43,410 nt of DNA, taken from Dankookia rubra. Its GTDB lineage: Bacteria > Pseudomonadota > Alphaproteobacteria > Acetobacterales > Acetobacteraceae. Position 1 is the first letter of the stretch. Every line of letters starts with the position of its first letter. The stretch is from assembly GCF_004355005.1 (NCBI RefSeq), contig NZ_SMSJ01000048.1, positions 1 through 43,410 on the forward strand. Reading direction: 5' to 3'. Shown here piece after piece: positions 14,818 to 26,060 of this stretch. Under the pieces are notes generated by a model that saw nothing but the letters and a program-made list of their open reading frames with translations, did no database searches and was not told the origin of the DNA. The position numbers and the translations under genes were made by a program.

Positions 14818-15702
14818 ATGTCGACCGCCGCATCCACCGCCGCCCCCGCCCGGCCCCCCAGCTTCCAGGAGCTCATCCTCCGGCTGCACGCCTATTGGTC
14901 GGCGGAGGGCTGCGTCATCCTGCAGCCCTACGACATGGAGGTCGGCGCCGGCACCTTCCACCCGGCGACCACCCTGCGCGCGCTCGGCCCGAAGCCCTGG
15001 AAAGCCGCCTATGTCCAGCCCAGCCGCCGACCCTCTGACGGGCGCTACGGCGAGAACCCCAACCGCCTCCAGCACTACTACCAGTACCAGGTCATCCTGA
15101 AGCCCTCGCCCGCCGACCCGCAGAGCGCGCTGATCGGCAGCTACCGCGCCATCGGGCTCGACCCGCTGGTGCACGACATCCGCTTCGTCGAGGACGACTG
15201 GGAAAGCCCGACCCTCGGCGCCTGGGGCCTCGGCTGGGAGGTCTGGTGCGACGGGATGGAGGTGACCCAGTTCACCTATTTCCAGCAGGTCGGCGGCATC
15301 CCCTGCGAGGTCCCCTCCTGCGAGCTGACCTACGGGCTCGAGCGCCTGGCGATGTACATCCAGGGCGTCGAGAACGTCTACGACCTCGACTTCAACGGCC
15401 AGGGCGTGAGCTATGGCGAGGTCTTCAAGCGGGCCGAGGTGGAATACAGCCACCACAACTTCACCCACGCGAACGTGGAGAAGCTGTTCCGCCACTTCCA
15501 GGACGCCGAGGAGGAATGCGCCGACCTGCTGAAGCAGGGCCTGGCGCTGCCGGCCTACGACCAATGCATCAAGGCCAGCCACCGCTTCAACCTGCTCGAC
15601 GCCCGCGGCGCCATCAGCGTGACCGAGCGCGCGGCCTATATCGGCCGTGTCCGCGCCCTGGCGAAGGGCTGCTGCGAGGCGTGGATCAAGGGCGGCGGCT
15701 AG
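14818..15702 (+). CDS. glyQ: Glycyl-tRNA synthetase alpha subunit
   Basis: A 294-residue class II synthetase catalytic subunit of the bacterial alpha2beta2 glycyl enzyme. Signatures: [75 protein letters not shown] (motif 2), and [21 protein letters not shown] (motif 3). It charges tRNA-Gly together with GlyS. ATG 14818 gives a short Ala/Pro lead before the conserved core. Unusually, a vapBC toxin-antitoxin module separates it from glyS; the vapBC operator begins directly after the glyQ stop codon. Confidence 0.97.
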   Translation: MSTAASTAAPARPPSFQELILRLHAYWSAEGCVILQPYDMEVGAGTFHPATTLRALGPKPWKAAYVQPSRRPSDGRYGENPNRLQHYYQYQVILKPSPADPQSALIGSYRAIGLDPLVHDIRFVEDDWESPTLGAWGLGWEVWCDGMEVTQFTYFQQVGGIPCEVPSCELTYGLERLAMYIQGVENVYDLDFNGQGVSYGEVFKRAEVEYSHHNFTHANVEKLFRHFQDAEEECADLLKQGLALPAYDQCIKASHRFNLLDARGAISVTERAAYIGRVRALAKGCCEAWIKGGG

Positions 15703-15728
15703 GGTAGAATGATGCCCGGCATTCTACC
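15703..15728. promoter_or_regulatory. vapBC operator (inverted repeat)
   Basis: Inverted repeat GGTAGAATG-N8-CATTCTACC with perfect 9-base arms begins one base after the glyQ stop and ends 12 bases before the vapB start. This is the usual place for VapBC autoregulation. An inner ATGCC/GGCAT pairing is also possible. As RNA it would form a hairpin between glyQ and vapB. Confidence 0.7.
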
Positions 15729-15740
15729 ATGGAGGCCCCG

Positions 15741-16001
15741 ATGGGCCAGCTGAACATCAAGGACGAGGCGCTGATCGCCGACGCCAAGGCGCTGGCGGAC
15801 CTGCTCGGCACCTCCACCACCGACGCCATCCGCCGCGCGGTGAACGACCGGCTGGCGCGCGAGCGGGTCGGCCGGGACGAGGAGAGGCGCCTCCGCTTCG
15901 AGCGCATCATGGCGATCGCCAAGGAAGCCTCGAAGCTGTTCCCGCCGGGGACCAGCAGCGACCATTCCGACCTCTATGACCAGGACGGGCTGCCCCGGTG
16001 A
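15741..16001 (+). CDS. vapB: VapB-type antitoxin (PSK transcription-factor family)
   Basis: An 86-residue antitoxin. The N-terminal ribbon-helix-helix-like part (MGQLNIKDEALIADAKALADLLG, then TSTTDAIRRAVNDRLA) would bind the operator at 15703. The C-terminal tail with SDHSDLYDQDGLPR is the toxin-neutralising signature of this VapB group. ATG 15741 has GGAGG five bases upstream; an ATG at 15729 lies before that site and lacks one. The stop overlaps the toxin's GTG start by four bases (GTGA), the standard antitoxin-toxin coupling. Confidence 0.9.
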   Translation: MGQLNIKDEALIADAKALADLLGTSTTDAIRRAVNDRLARERVGRDEERRLRFERIMAIAKEASKLFPPGTSSDHSDLYDQDGLPR

Positions 16002-16399
16002 TCATCGATACCTCCGCCATCATGGCGATCCTGCGCGACGAGCCGGACGCCCCGCAACTCGGCGAGGCGCTCACCCAGGCGGCCTCCGTCTCCATCTCGG
16101 CCGCGACCCTGGTGGAGGCCTGCATGGCGGTGGAAGGGCGGGCCGGCCCCCCGGTGCGGGACCGGCTGGAACGGCTGCTCGCGGCAGGCCGCGTCGAGGT
16201 CGTCCCCTTCACCGCCGAGCACGCCGCCGTGGCCGCCGAGGGCTGGCGCCGCTACGGCAAGGGCCGCCACCCCGCCGGCCTCAACCTCGGCGACTGCTTC
16301 GCCTATGCCCTGGCCAGGTCGCGCGGCGAGCCGCTGCTGTTCAAGGGCGACGACTTCTCCAAGACCGACGTAAAGGCCGCGCTCCAGCCCCATGCCTGA
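15998..16399 (+). CDS. vapC: VapC-type PIN-domain ribonuclease toxin
   Basis: A 133-residue PIN-domain RNase. The acidic Mg-binding residues are all present: D4 (IIDTSAIMAIL), E40 (LVEACM), D99 (LNLGDCFAYALA) and D118 (LLFKGDDFSKTD), so it should be active. VapC toxins cut tRNA or rRNA and are held inactive by VapB. GTG start. Its last eight bases overlap the glyS start, so glyS translation follows directly from vapC. That arrangement ties the toxin's transcript to an essential tRNA synthetase operon. Confidence 0.93.
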   Translation: MIIDTSAIMAILRDEPDAPQLGEALTQAASVSISAATLVEACMAVEGRAGPPVRDRLERLLAAGRVEVVPFTAEHAAVAAEGWRRYGKGRHPAGLNLGDCFAYALARSRGEPLLFKGDDFSKTDVKAALQPHA

Positions 16400-18545
16400 A
16401 CTCCTGATCGAGCTCTTCTCCGAGGAAATCCCGGCCCGCATGCAGGCGCGGGCGGCGGAGGAGCTGTGCGCGGCGCTGCTGAAGGCCCTGTCGCCGCTGA
16501 TGACCGCGGCGCCGCGCCCGCTCTTTGGCCCGCGCCGGATCGCGGCGCTGGGGGAGATGGCGGCGCGCGCCGAGACGCCGGGCCGGGAGGAGCGCGGGCC
16601 ACGCCTCGGCGCCCCCGATGCGGCGCTCGACGGCTTCCTCCGCAAGCATGGCGCGACCCGCGACCAGCTCACCCAGCAGGGCCAGTTCTGGGTGCTGCAG
16701 AAGCCGGGGCAGGTGACCGAGGCCGCGGCGCTGCTGGCCGGGACGCTGCCCGGGCTGCTGCGCGGCTTCCCCTGGCCGAAGTCGATGCGCTGGGGCACCA
16801 GCGACTTCGCCTGGGTGCGGCCGCTGCAGCGCATCCTCTGCGTCCTCGACGGTGAGCCGGTCCCCTTCGCGCTGGCGCAGGGCGAGGACGCGGTGCATGG
16901 CCTCGCCGCCGCCGGGCTGACCGAGGGGCATCGCGTGCTGGCGGGCACCGAGCCCTTCCCGGTGCGGTCCTTCGCCGATTACGAAAGCGGCCTGCGCGAG
17001 CGCTTCGTGGTGGCCGATGCCGCCGAGCGCGAGCGGATCATCGGGACCGGCATCGCCGGCCTCGCCGCCGCCGAGGGGCTGGAGGTGGTGCCCGACCGCG
17101 GCCTGCTGGCCGAGGTCGCCGGGCTGGTCGAATGGCCGGTGCCGCTGCTCGGCCGCATCGACGAGGCCTACATGGACCTGCCGCCGGAGGTCATGCGGAC
17201 CTCGATGCGGGTCAACCAGCGCTACTTCGCCCTGCGCCACGGGGATGGCCGCGCCGCGGCGCGCTTCGCCGTGGTCAGCAACATCATCCCCCGCGACGGC
17301 GGCGCGGCGATCGTCGCGGGCAACGAGCGGGTGCTGCGGGCGCGGCTGTCGGATGCGCGGTTCTTCTGGGACCAGGACCTGAAGCAGCCGCTGGAGAGCA
17401 CCCTGCCGAAGCTGGAGGGCGTGGTCTTCCACGCAAGGCTCGGCACCCAGGGGCAGCGGGTGGCGCGGCTGGAACGGCTGGCCGGGCTCGTCGCGCCGAT
17501 GGGCGGCGCCGAGCCGGGCCTGGCCGCGCGGGCGGCGCGGCTGGCCAAGGCCGACCTGGCGACCGGGATGGTCGGCGAGTTCCCCGAACTGCAGGGGGTG
17601 ATGGGCCGCTACTACGCGCTGGCCGGCGGCGAGGACCCGCGCGTGGCGGAGGCGATCGGCACGCATTACCGGCCGCTCGGCCCGGGCGACGCGGTGCCGG
17701 CCGAGCCCGTGGCGGTGGCGGTGGCGCTGGCCGACAAGCTCGACCAGCTGGTCGGCTTCTTCGCGGTGGACGAGCGCCCGACCGGATCGGGCGACCCCTA
17801 TGCGCTGCGCCGCGCGGCACTCGGGATCATCCGGCTGATCCGGGAGAACGGGCTGCGGCTGCCGCTGGCCGGGCTGATCGGGGAGGCCTTCTTCGGCTAC
17901 CCGCAATCCACCGGCAGCACCGCCAGCCCGGAATTCGGCATGGCGGTCGCGGCGGAGACGATGCAGGCCGGCTGGCGGCCGCCCGCCGGGTCCGCCCATC
18001 CGCCGATGGTCGCCGCCTTCGCCGCCGGGCTGCTCGACTTCCTGGTCGAGCGCCTCCGCGTCCAGCTCCGCGCCGAGGGCGCCCGGCACGACATCCTCAC
18101 CGCCGTCTTCGGCGCCGCGCCGGACGACGACCTGGTGCGGCTGCTGGCCCGGTCCGACGCCTTGGCCACCATGCTGGCCACCCCGGACGGGGCCAACCTG
18201 CTGGCGGCCTACAAGCGGGCGGCCAACATATTGCGCATAGAGACCCGCAAGGACGGCCCGCATGACGGCCCGGTCGACCCCGCGCGTTTCGTCACCGGCG
18301 CCGAGCGGGCGCTGGGCGAGGCGGTGGCCGGCACCGCCGCCGGCGTGGCCGCGGCGCTGGCCGCGGAAGACTTCCTGGCGGCGATGGCGCAGCTTGCCAG
18401 CCTCCGCGCCCCGGTCGATGCCTTCTTCGACCAGGTCGTGGTAAACGATGCGGACCCGCAACTCCGCGCCAATCGCCTGCGTTTGCTGCATATGCTCTGC
18501 GCCGCCATGGATGCGGTCGCGGACGTCTCGAAAATCGAAGGTTGA
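16392..18545 (+). CDS. glyS: Glycyl-tRNA synthetase beta subunit
   Basis: A 717-residue beta subunit, normal length. The N-terminus PELLIELFSEEIPARMQARAAEEL is diagnostic. Further landmarks are the WPKSMRWG motif, EVMRTSMRVNQRYFAL, a TLPKLEGVVFHARLGTQ block, and the HD-like DKLDQLVGFFAVDERPTGSGDPYALRRAALGIIRLI. The C-terminal anticodon-binding region ends with VDAFFDQVVVNDADPQLRANRLRLL. It binds tRNA-Gly and completes the GlyQS enzyme. ATG 16392 lies inside the vapC 3' end. ppdK follows after 82 bases. Confidence 0.97.
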   Translation: MPELLIELFSEEIPARMQARAAEELCAALLKALSPLMTAAPRPLFGPRRIAALGEMAARAETPGREERGPRLGAPDAALDGFLRKHGATRDQLTQQGQFWVLQKPGQVTEAAALLAGTLPGLLRGFPWPKSMRWGTSDFAWVRPLQRILCVLDGEPVPFALAQGEDAVHGLAAAGLTEGHRVLAGTEPFPVRSFADYESGLRERFVVADAAERERIIGTGIAGLAAAEGLEVVPDRGLLAEVAGLVEWPVPLLGRIDEAYMDLPPEVMRTSMRVNQRYFALRHGDGRAAARFAVVSNIIPRDGGAAIVAGNERVLRARLSDARFFWDQDLKQPLESTLPKLEGVVFHARLGTQGQRVARLERLAGLVAPMGGAEPGLAARAARLAKADLATGMVGEFPELQGVMGRYYALAGGEDPRVAEAIGTHYRPLGPGDAVPAEPVAVAVALADKLDQLVGFFAVDERPTGSGDPYALRRAALGIIRLIRENGLRLPLAGLIGEAFFGYPQSTGSTASPEFGMAVAAETMQAGWRPPAGSAHPPMVAAFAAGLLDFLVERLRVQLRAEGARHDILTAVFGAAPDDDLVRLLARSDALATMLATPDGANLLAAYKRAANILRIETRKDGPHDGPVDPARFVTGAERALGEAVAGTAAGVAAALAAEDFLAAMAQLASLRAPVDAFFDQVVVNDADPQLRANRLRLLHMLCAAMDAVADVSKIEG

Positions 18546-18627
18546 AACCGCCCGGGTGTATTAACGCCGCGTTCATGCAAAGCTGTGTCGAACGCCAGGC
18601 ATCCGAAAGCCAAGGGGAACATCGCCG

Positions 18628-21300
<2,673 letters not shown>

Positions 21301-21412
21301 GGCGCGGCGGCCCGGCGCGGCGCAGCCGCGGCGCCGGGCGCCTCGTTCCGCAGACCGCCGGCAACTGCCCCGCCCCGGTCCCCGTTGGCCCGGGACCACG
21401 GGAGACATCGCC

Positions 21413-22285
<873 letters not shown>

Positions 22286-22428
22286 GGAAGGGCCGGGGGA
22301 GGAGGTATTCTCCCCCGGACCCCCCCATCCATCTCTGTGGGTCGGCGCCCGCTGCGCGACGGCTGCCGGACTCACAAAAGGGAAGGGTGGGGCCCGGGGA
22401 GGGAATACCTTTCCCTCCCCGACCTTGG
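22286..22428 (+). repeat. Dispersed ~140 bp repeat, copy 1
   Basis: Begins right after the SDR stop codon. The ends are hairpins: GGGGGAG...CTCCCCC on the left, and GGGGAGGGAA with TTCCCTCCCC on the right. Outer ends GGAAGG.CCGGGG and CCCCGACCTT form imperfect terminal inverted repeats. Copies at 31570-31710 (opposite orientation) and 35160-35299 (same orientation) match it along their whole length. It may double as a terminator between the SDR and the convergent genes. Confidence 0.85.
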
Positions 22429-22430
22429 CT

Positions 22431-22882
22431 TCAGATCCACCGCCGCACGCGCCCCATATACGCCGCATAGGGCGCCCCGAACCGCGCCCGCAGATAGGCT
22501 CCTCCCGCGCCACCACGTGCCGGTCCAGCACCAGGAAGGCGGCCACCAGCGCCAGCCAGGGCCAAAGGTCGCCCCAGTGCAGCGCGAAGCCCGCGGCCAC
22601 CGCCAGGAAGCCCAGGTAGATCGGGTTGCGGCTGAGGCGGAACGGCCCGCGTTCCAGCAGCGCCTTGTCCGGCCTGTCCGGCCGCGGGTCGACCCCGGCG
22701 CGGAGCATGGTCACCACCGTCCAGACCGAAAGCCCCATGCCCAGCGCCATCAGCAGCGCGGCGAGGTTGGGCGCCGGGGTGCTGACCGGCACCGGCACGG
22801 TCCGCTGCAGCAGCCAGCCGGTCCCGACCAGCAGCCCGACCAGGACCGGCGGCGGGACGCGGACGCCGGGACCGTGAAGGTC
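22431..22882 (-). pseudogene. Decayed isoprenylcysteine carboxyl methyltransferase-like gene
   Basis: The minus strand encodes a small membrane methyltransferase of the ICMT/phospholipid-methyltransferase type, but in two frames. The main frame gives GPGVRVPPPVLVGLLVG, then PFRLSRNPIYLGFLAVAAGFAL and AFLVLDRHVVAREE. It then needs a one-base shift near 22497-22505 to continue as AYLRARFGAPYAAYMGRVRRWI, ending at TGA 22433-22431. A missing C on the plus strand around 22500 would explain this. At the 5' end no ATG, GTG or TTG is available before the first membrane helix; the first GTG (22798) falls after it. Two separate defects favour a true pseudogene over a single sequencing error. Confidence 0.75.
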
Positions 22883-23318
22883 AGGGGCGGATATAGGCGA
22901 AGCCTTCCTGCTGCAGCCGGGTCAGCTCCACCACCCCGGCCGGGACGACGTCGCCCTCCGGCACCGCCAGCAGCGCCTCGCGGGCGACCTTCTGGCCGCG
23001 CAGGCTGTTGCTGCAGACCAGGAACCGGGCGCCGCGGCGGCGCAGCGCGGCGACATCGGCGCCCAGCTCGGGATTGCCCGCGGCGTCCAGCAGCAGGCGG
23101 ATGCCGGAGGAGTTCAGCAGGCAGACCAGCTCGAGCCCGTCGCCCACCACGTCGAGGTGGTTGCGCATGTTGCCGAGCGCGGTGCGCCAATGCGCATGGT
23201 CCGGCCCGCCCTCGTCGCCGACATGGTAGACGACGCGCTGGCGGATGGGGGCGGCGGCGGCGATGCCGGCGGGGGTGGCAGCCAGGGCGATCCCGGCGGC
23301 GAGGCGGCGACGTTGCAT
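22881..23318 (-). CDS. Secreted DsrE-family protein
   Basis: A 145-residue protein with an Arg-rich, Ala-rich signal peptide (about residues 1-23), so probably periplasmic. The mature part has the DsrE/F-like alpha/beta pattern: QRVVYHVGDEG, ALGNMRNHLDVVGDGLELVCLLNSSGIRLLL, and RRGARFLVCSNSLRGQKV, with Cys in the usual fifth-strand position. DsrE relatives transfer sulfur, but periplasmic single-gene members are uncharacterised. It is followed by the methyltransferase remnant and preceded by ygfZ on the same strand. Confidence 0.8.
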   Translation of the reverse strand: MQRRRLAAGIALAATPAGIAAAAPIRQRVVYHVGDEGGPDHAHWRTALGNMRNHLDVVGDGLELVCLLNSSGIRLLLDAAGNPELGADVAALRRRGARFLVCSNSLRGQKVAREALLAVPEGDVVPAGVVELTRLQQEGFAYIRP

Positions 23319-23343
23319 GGGTTTGGTCCTCCTGGGCGGCAGG

Positions 23344-24210
23344 CTACACCACCGGCTCGCGCGCCGGGATCACCATCCAGCCGGGGATGCGGGGGGTCAG
23401 CACCGCCTCGCCGCAGGCCAGCCTGCGGCCGTCCAGCGCGTCCAGGCGCAGCTGGGCGATGCCGCTGCCGTCGCGGCCGGAGCGCATCGCGCCGACCTCG
23501 GCGCCCCCCGCCAGCACCGGCGTGCCGGGGGCGGGCAGCGGGCCGTCGACCGCAACCGGCACCAGCCGGCGCTTGAGCAGGCCGCGGTACTTGGTCCGCG
23601 CCGTCAGCTCCTGGCCCATGTAGCAGCCCTTGGTCCAGGAGACGCCGTGCAGCTCGTCGTAGCCGGCCTCGAGCAGCACGGTCTGCTCGGGCACCAGGTC
23701 GCGCGAGCCTTCCGGCAGGCCGAGCGCCAGGCGGTGGCGGTCCCAGTCCTCGGGCGAGGCGTCGGCCGGCAGCGGCGCGGGCGCCAGGGCGCGCCAGCCG
23801 GCCTCCGGCAGGCGCGGGTCGGGCGCGGCGATGGTGTCGGGCGGCACCGGCGCGCCGCCCCAGCCGGCATGCACGGCGAACTCGGCCGAGGCGTCGCGGA
23901 CCGCGACCCTGGACCGCAGCCGGAAGCGGGTGAGCTTCTGCGCCAGCATCGCCGCCTGCGCCCGCTCGCAGTCCAGCAGCAGGCGGTCGCCATCGGCCAG
24001 GATGAGGAACTCCGCCAGCCACTTGCCCTGCGGGCTGAGCAGCGCGGCGAAGACCGCCGTGCCAAGCCCTGAGGGCCCCTGCGGCTCCGCCGCAGGGGAT
24101 GGGGGGCCGGCCCCGGCGACGTCGTTGGTGACCAGGCCCTGGAGGAAGGCGGTGCGGTCCTCGCCCGTCACCTCCAGCACGCCCCTTTCGGGCAGATACG
24201 CGATCGGCAT
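23344..24210 (-). CDS. ygfZ: Folate-binding YgfZ/GcvT-family protein
   Basis: A 288-residue YgfZ/Iba57-type protein for maintenance of some Fe-S enzymes. The diagnostic K-G-C-Y-x-G-Q-E motif is intact (WTKGCYMGQELTART), and the N-terminal RTAFLQGLVTNDV is typical. ATG at 24210 (MPIAYLPERGVL) is favoured; upstream in-frame residues look non-coding. Between the TNDV motif and AVFAALLSPQGK lies a Pro/Gly-rich insert of roughly 18 residues. It is encoded by a perfect DNA palindrome (24076-24098) and is absent from typical family members, yet keeps the frame open. Divergent from the glycosyltransferase operon. Confidence 0.88.
   Translation of the reverse strand: MPIAYLPERGVLEVTGEDRTAFLQGLVTNDVAGAGPPSPAAEPQGPSGLGTAVFAALLSPQGKWLAEFLILADGDRLLLDCERAQAAMLAQKLTRFRLRSRVAVRDASAEFAVHAGWGGAPVPPDTIAAPDPRLPEAGWRALAPAPLPADASPEDWDRHRLALGLPEGSRDLVPEQTVLLEAGYDELHGVSWTKGCYMGQELTARTKYRGLLKRRLVPVAVDGPLPAPGTPVLAGGAEVGAMRSGRDGSGIAQLRLDALDGRRLACGEAVLTPRIPGWMVIPAREPVV
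24076..24098. repeat. Intragenic palindromic element in ygfZ
   Basis: CCCCTGCGGC-TCC-GCCGCAGGGG: perfect 10-base arms and a 3-base loop inside the ygfZ coding sequence, translated as SPAAEPQG. It encodes a loop insertion relative to family length and sequence. Confidence 0.7.
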
Positions 24211-24287
24211 GGCGTGCAGGTGGGCGATCCCCCCGCCGGCTGCAACGGGTGCCCACATCGGCGCCGGCGTGTTACAGGCGCGGCGCC

Positions 24288-25208
24288 GTGCGCATCCTCT
24301 TCATCACCTCCACCCGGATCGGCGATGCCGTGCTGTCGACCGGGCTGCTGGACCACCTGATCCGCACCTACCCCCACGCCAAGGTGGTGGTGGCCTGCGG
24401 CCCGGTGGCCGAGGGCGTCTTCGCCCGCATGCCGGGCCGCGCCTGGACCATCGTGCTGACCAAGCGCCGCTTCCGCGCGCATTGGTGGGAGCTGTGGCGC
24501 CAGGCGGCCGGCCAGCGCTGGGACATCGTGGTCGACCTGCGGGGCTCGGCATTCTCGTGGCTGGTGCGGGCGAAGCGCCGCTACGTCCTGCGCGGCGGGC
24601 GGCAGCCGGGGCACCGGCTGGCGCATCTCGGCGCGCTGCTCGGCCTCGACCCGCCGCCGCTGCCGGTCGCTTGGTTCGGGCCGGCCGAGCGCGCGCGGGC
24701 GGCTTCGCTGCTGCCCGGCGAAGGCTTGTGGATCGGCCTCGGCCCGACGGCCAATTGGGACCGCAAGGTCTGGCCGGCCGAGCGCTTCGTCGCGCTCTAC
24801 CGGGCGCTGACCGCACCGGGCGCGCCGCTGGAGGGCGCGCGCGCCGCGGTGCTCGGCGGGCCGGGGGCGCAGGAACGCGCCATGGCGGCGCCGGTGCTGG
24901 CCGCCCTCGGCGGGGAGGCGGTGGACCTGGTCGGCGGGCTGGCCCTGCCGGAGGTCGCGGCGGTGCTGGCGCGCTGCGCCCTCTTCGTCGGCAACGACAG
25001 CGGGCTGATGCACCTTTCGGCCGCGACGGGCACGCCGACCCTCGGCCTCTTCGGCCCCTCGCCGGTCGAGGCCTATGCCCCGGCCGGGCGGCGGACCGCG
25101 ACGGCGGTGGCGCCGGGCAGCCCCGGGCTCGACAGCATGACGGGCCTGACGCTCGAGATGGCGCGGGAGGCGGCCGAGCGGCTGCTGGCGGCGAAGGTGG
25201 CGGCGTGA
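24288..25208 (+). CDS. Glycosyltransferase family 9 (heptosyltransferase-like)
   Basis: A 306-residue GT9 enzyme. The start VRILFITSTRIGDAVLSTGLLDHL carries the conserved Asp of the nucleotide-sugar site region, and the C-terminal half has IGLGPTANWDRKVWPAERFVAL, AVLGGPGAQE, and the ADP-heptose-binding FVGNDSGLMHLSAATGTPTLGLFGPS. Heptosyltransferases build the inner LPS core at the inner membrane. GTG 24288 places the first strand at residue 2. The next gene overlaps its stop by four bases. First gene of a five-gene glycan operon; exact donor and acceptor are not known. Confidence 0.9.
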   Translation: MRILFITSTRIGDAVLSTGLLDHLIRTYPHAKVVVACGPVAEGVFARMPGRAWTIVLTKRRFRAHWWELWRQAAGQRWDIVVDLRGSAFSWLVRAKRRYVLRGGRQPGHRLAHLGALLGLDPPPLPVAWFGPAERARAASLLPGEGLWIGLGPTANWDRKVWPAERFVALYRALTAPGAPLEGARAAVLGGPGAQERAMAAPVLAALGGEAVDLVGGLALPEVAAVLARCALFVGNDSGLMHLSAATGTPTLGLFGPSPVEAYAPAGRRTATAVAPGSPGLDSMTGLTLEMAREAAERLLAAKVAA

Positions 25209-26038
25209 GCGCCTCCGCCCGCCGCGACCCCGCGGCCCCCGAAGGCCTGCCCCGGCCCGGCCCCCGCATCTCCGCCCTGGTGGTCGCGCGCAACGAGCAG
25301 TCCCGGCTGCCGGCCTGCCTGGCGACGCTGGCGGCGGCGGACGAGGTCGTCGTCGTGCTCGACCGCAGCACCGATGCCAGCGCGGAGATCGCCCGCGCCC
25401 ATGGCGCCCGGCTGCTGGAAGGCGGCTGGGAGCTGGAGGGCGAGCGCCGCAACGCCGGCATCGCCGCCTGCACCGGCGACTGGATCCTCGAGGTCGATGC
25501 CGACGAGCGCGTCCCGCCCGCGCTCTGGGCCGAGATCCGCCGCGTCGCCGCCGCCTCCCCGCACGCCTTCCACCGCGTCCGCATCGACAACTACGTCGGC
25601 GACCGGCTGATCCTGCACGGCTGGGGCGGCAGCTTCGGCACCACCCTCAAGCCCATCCTGTTCCGCCGCGGCGCCAAGCGCTGGCGCGGCCAGCGCGTCC
25701 ACCCCGGCCTCGACTGGACGGGAACCGAGGGCGAGCGGATCACCGCGCAGGGCATCCGCCACGAGCTCGACCGCGACATCTCCGACATGCTGCGCCGGCT
25801 CGACAAGTATTCCTCGGCCAAGGCGGCCGACATGCTGGCGGCGGGCAGGATCGGCTCGCTGCCGGACAACCTGCGGCGCTGCGTTTCCCGCTGGATCAAG
25901 TGCTATGTCGGGCGGAAAGGCTACAAGGAAGGCGGCTGGGGGCTGCTGATCGCGCTCTGCGCCGGGCTCTTCCCGCTGTTGTCGCACCTGAAGGCCAGGC
26001 TGGAGCCGGAGCGGCACCGGCCGAACCCGCGGGGGTGA
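25205..26038 (+). CDS. Glycosyltransferase family 2 (LPS core WaaE/KdtX-like)
   Basis: A 277-residue GT-A enzyme: RISALVVARNEQSRLPACLATL, DEVVVVLDRSTDASAEIA, the acidic ELEGERRNAGIAACTGDWILEVDADERV (DxD equivalent) and the LHGWGGSFGTTLKPILFRRG block. This pattern matches WaaE/KdtX-type transferases that add glucose to the inner LPS core. A C-terminal hydrophobic segment (WGLLIALCAGLFPLL) may contact the membrane. GTG start overlaps the upstream stop. Part of the same operon. Confidence 0.88.
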   Translation: MSASARRDPAAPEGLPRPGPRISALVVARNEQSRLPACLATLAAADEVVVVLDRSTDASAEIARAHGARLLEGGWELEGERRNAGIAACTGDWILEVDADERVPPALWAEIRRVAAASPHAFHRVRIDNYVGDRLILHGWGGSFGTTLKPILFRRGAKRWRGQRVHPGLDWTGTEGERITAQGIRHELDRDISDMLRRLDKYSSAKAADMLAAGRIGSLPDNLRRCVSRWIKCYVGRKGYKEGGWGLLIALCAGLFPLLSHLKARLEPERHRPNPRG

Positions 26039-26060
26039 GGGTCGTGCCGGAAGCGCGCGG

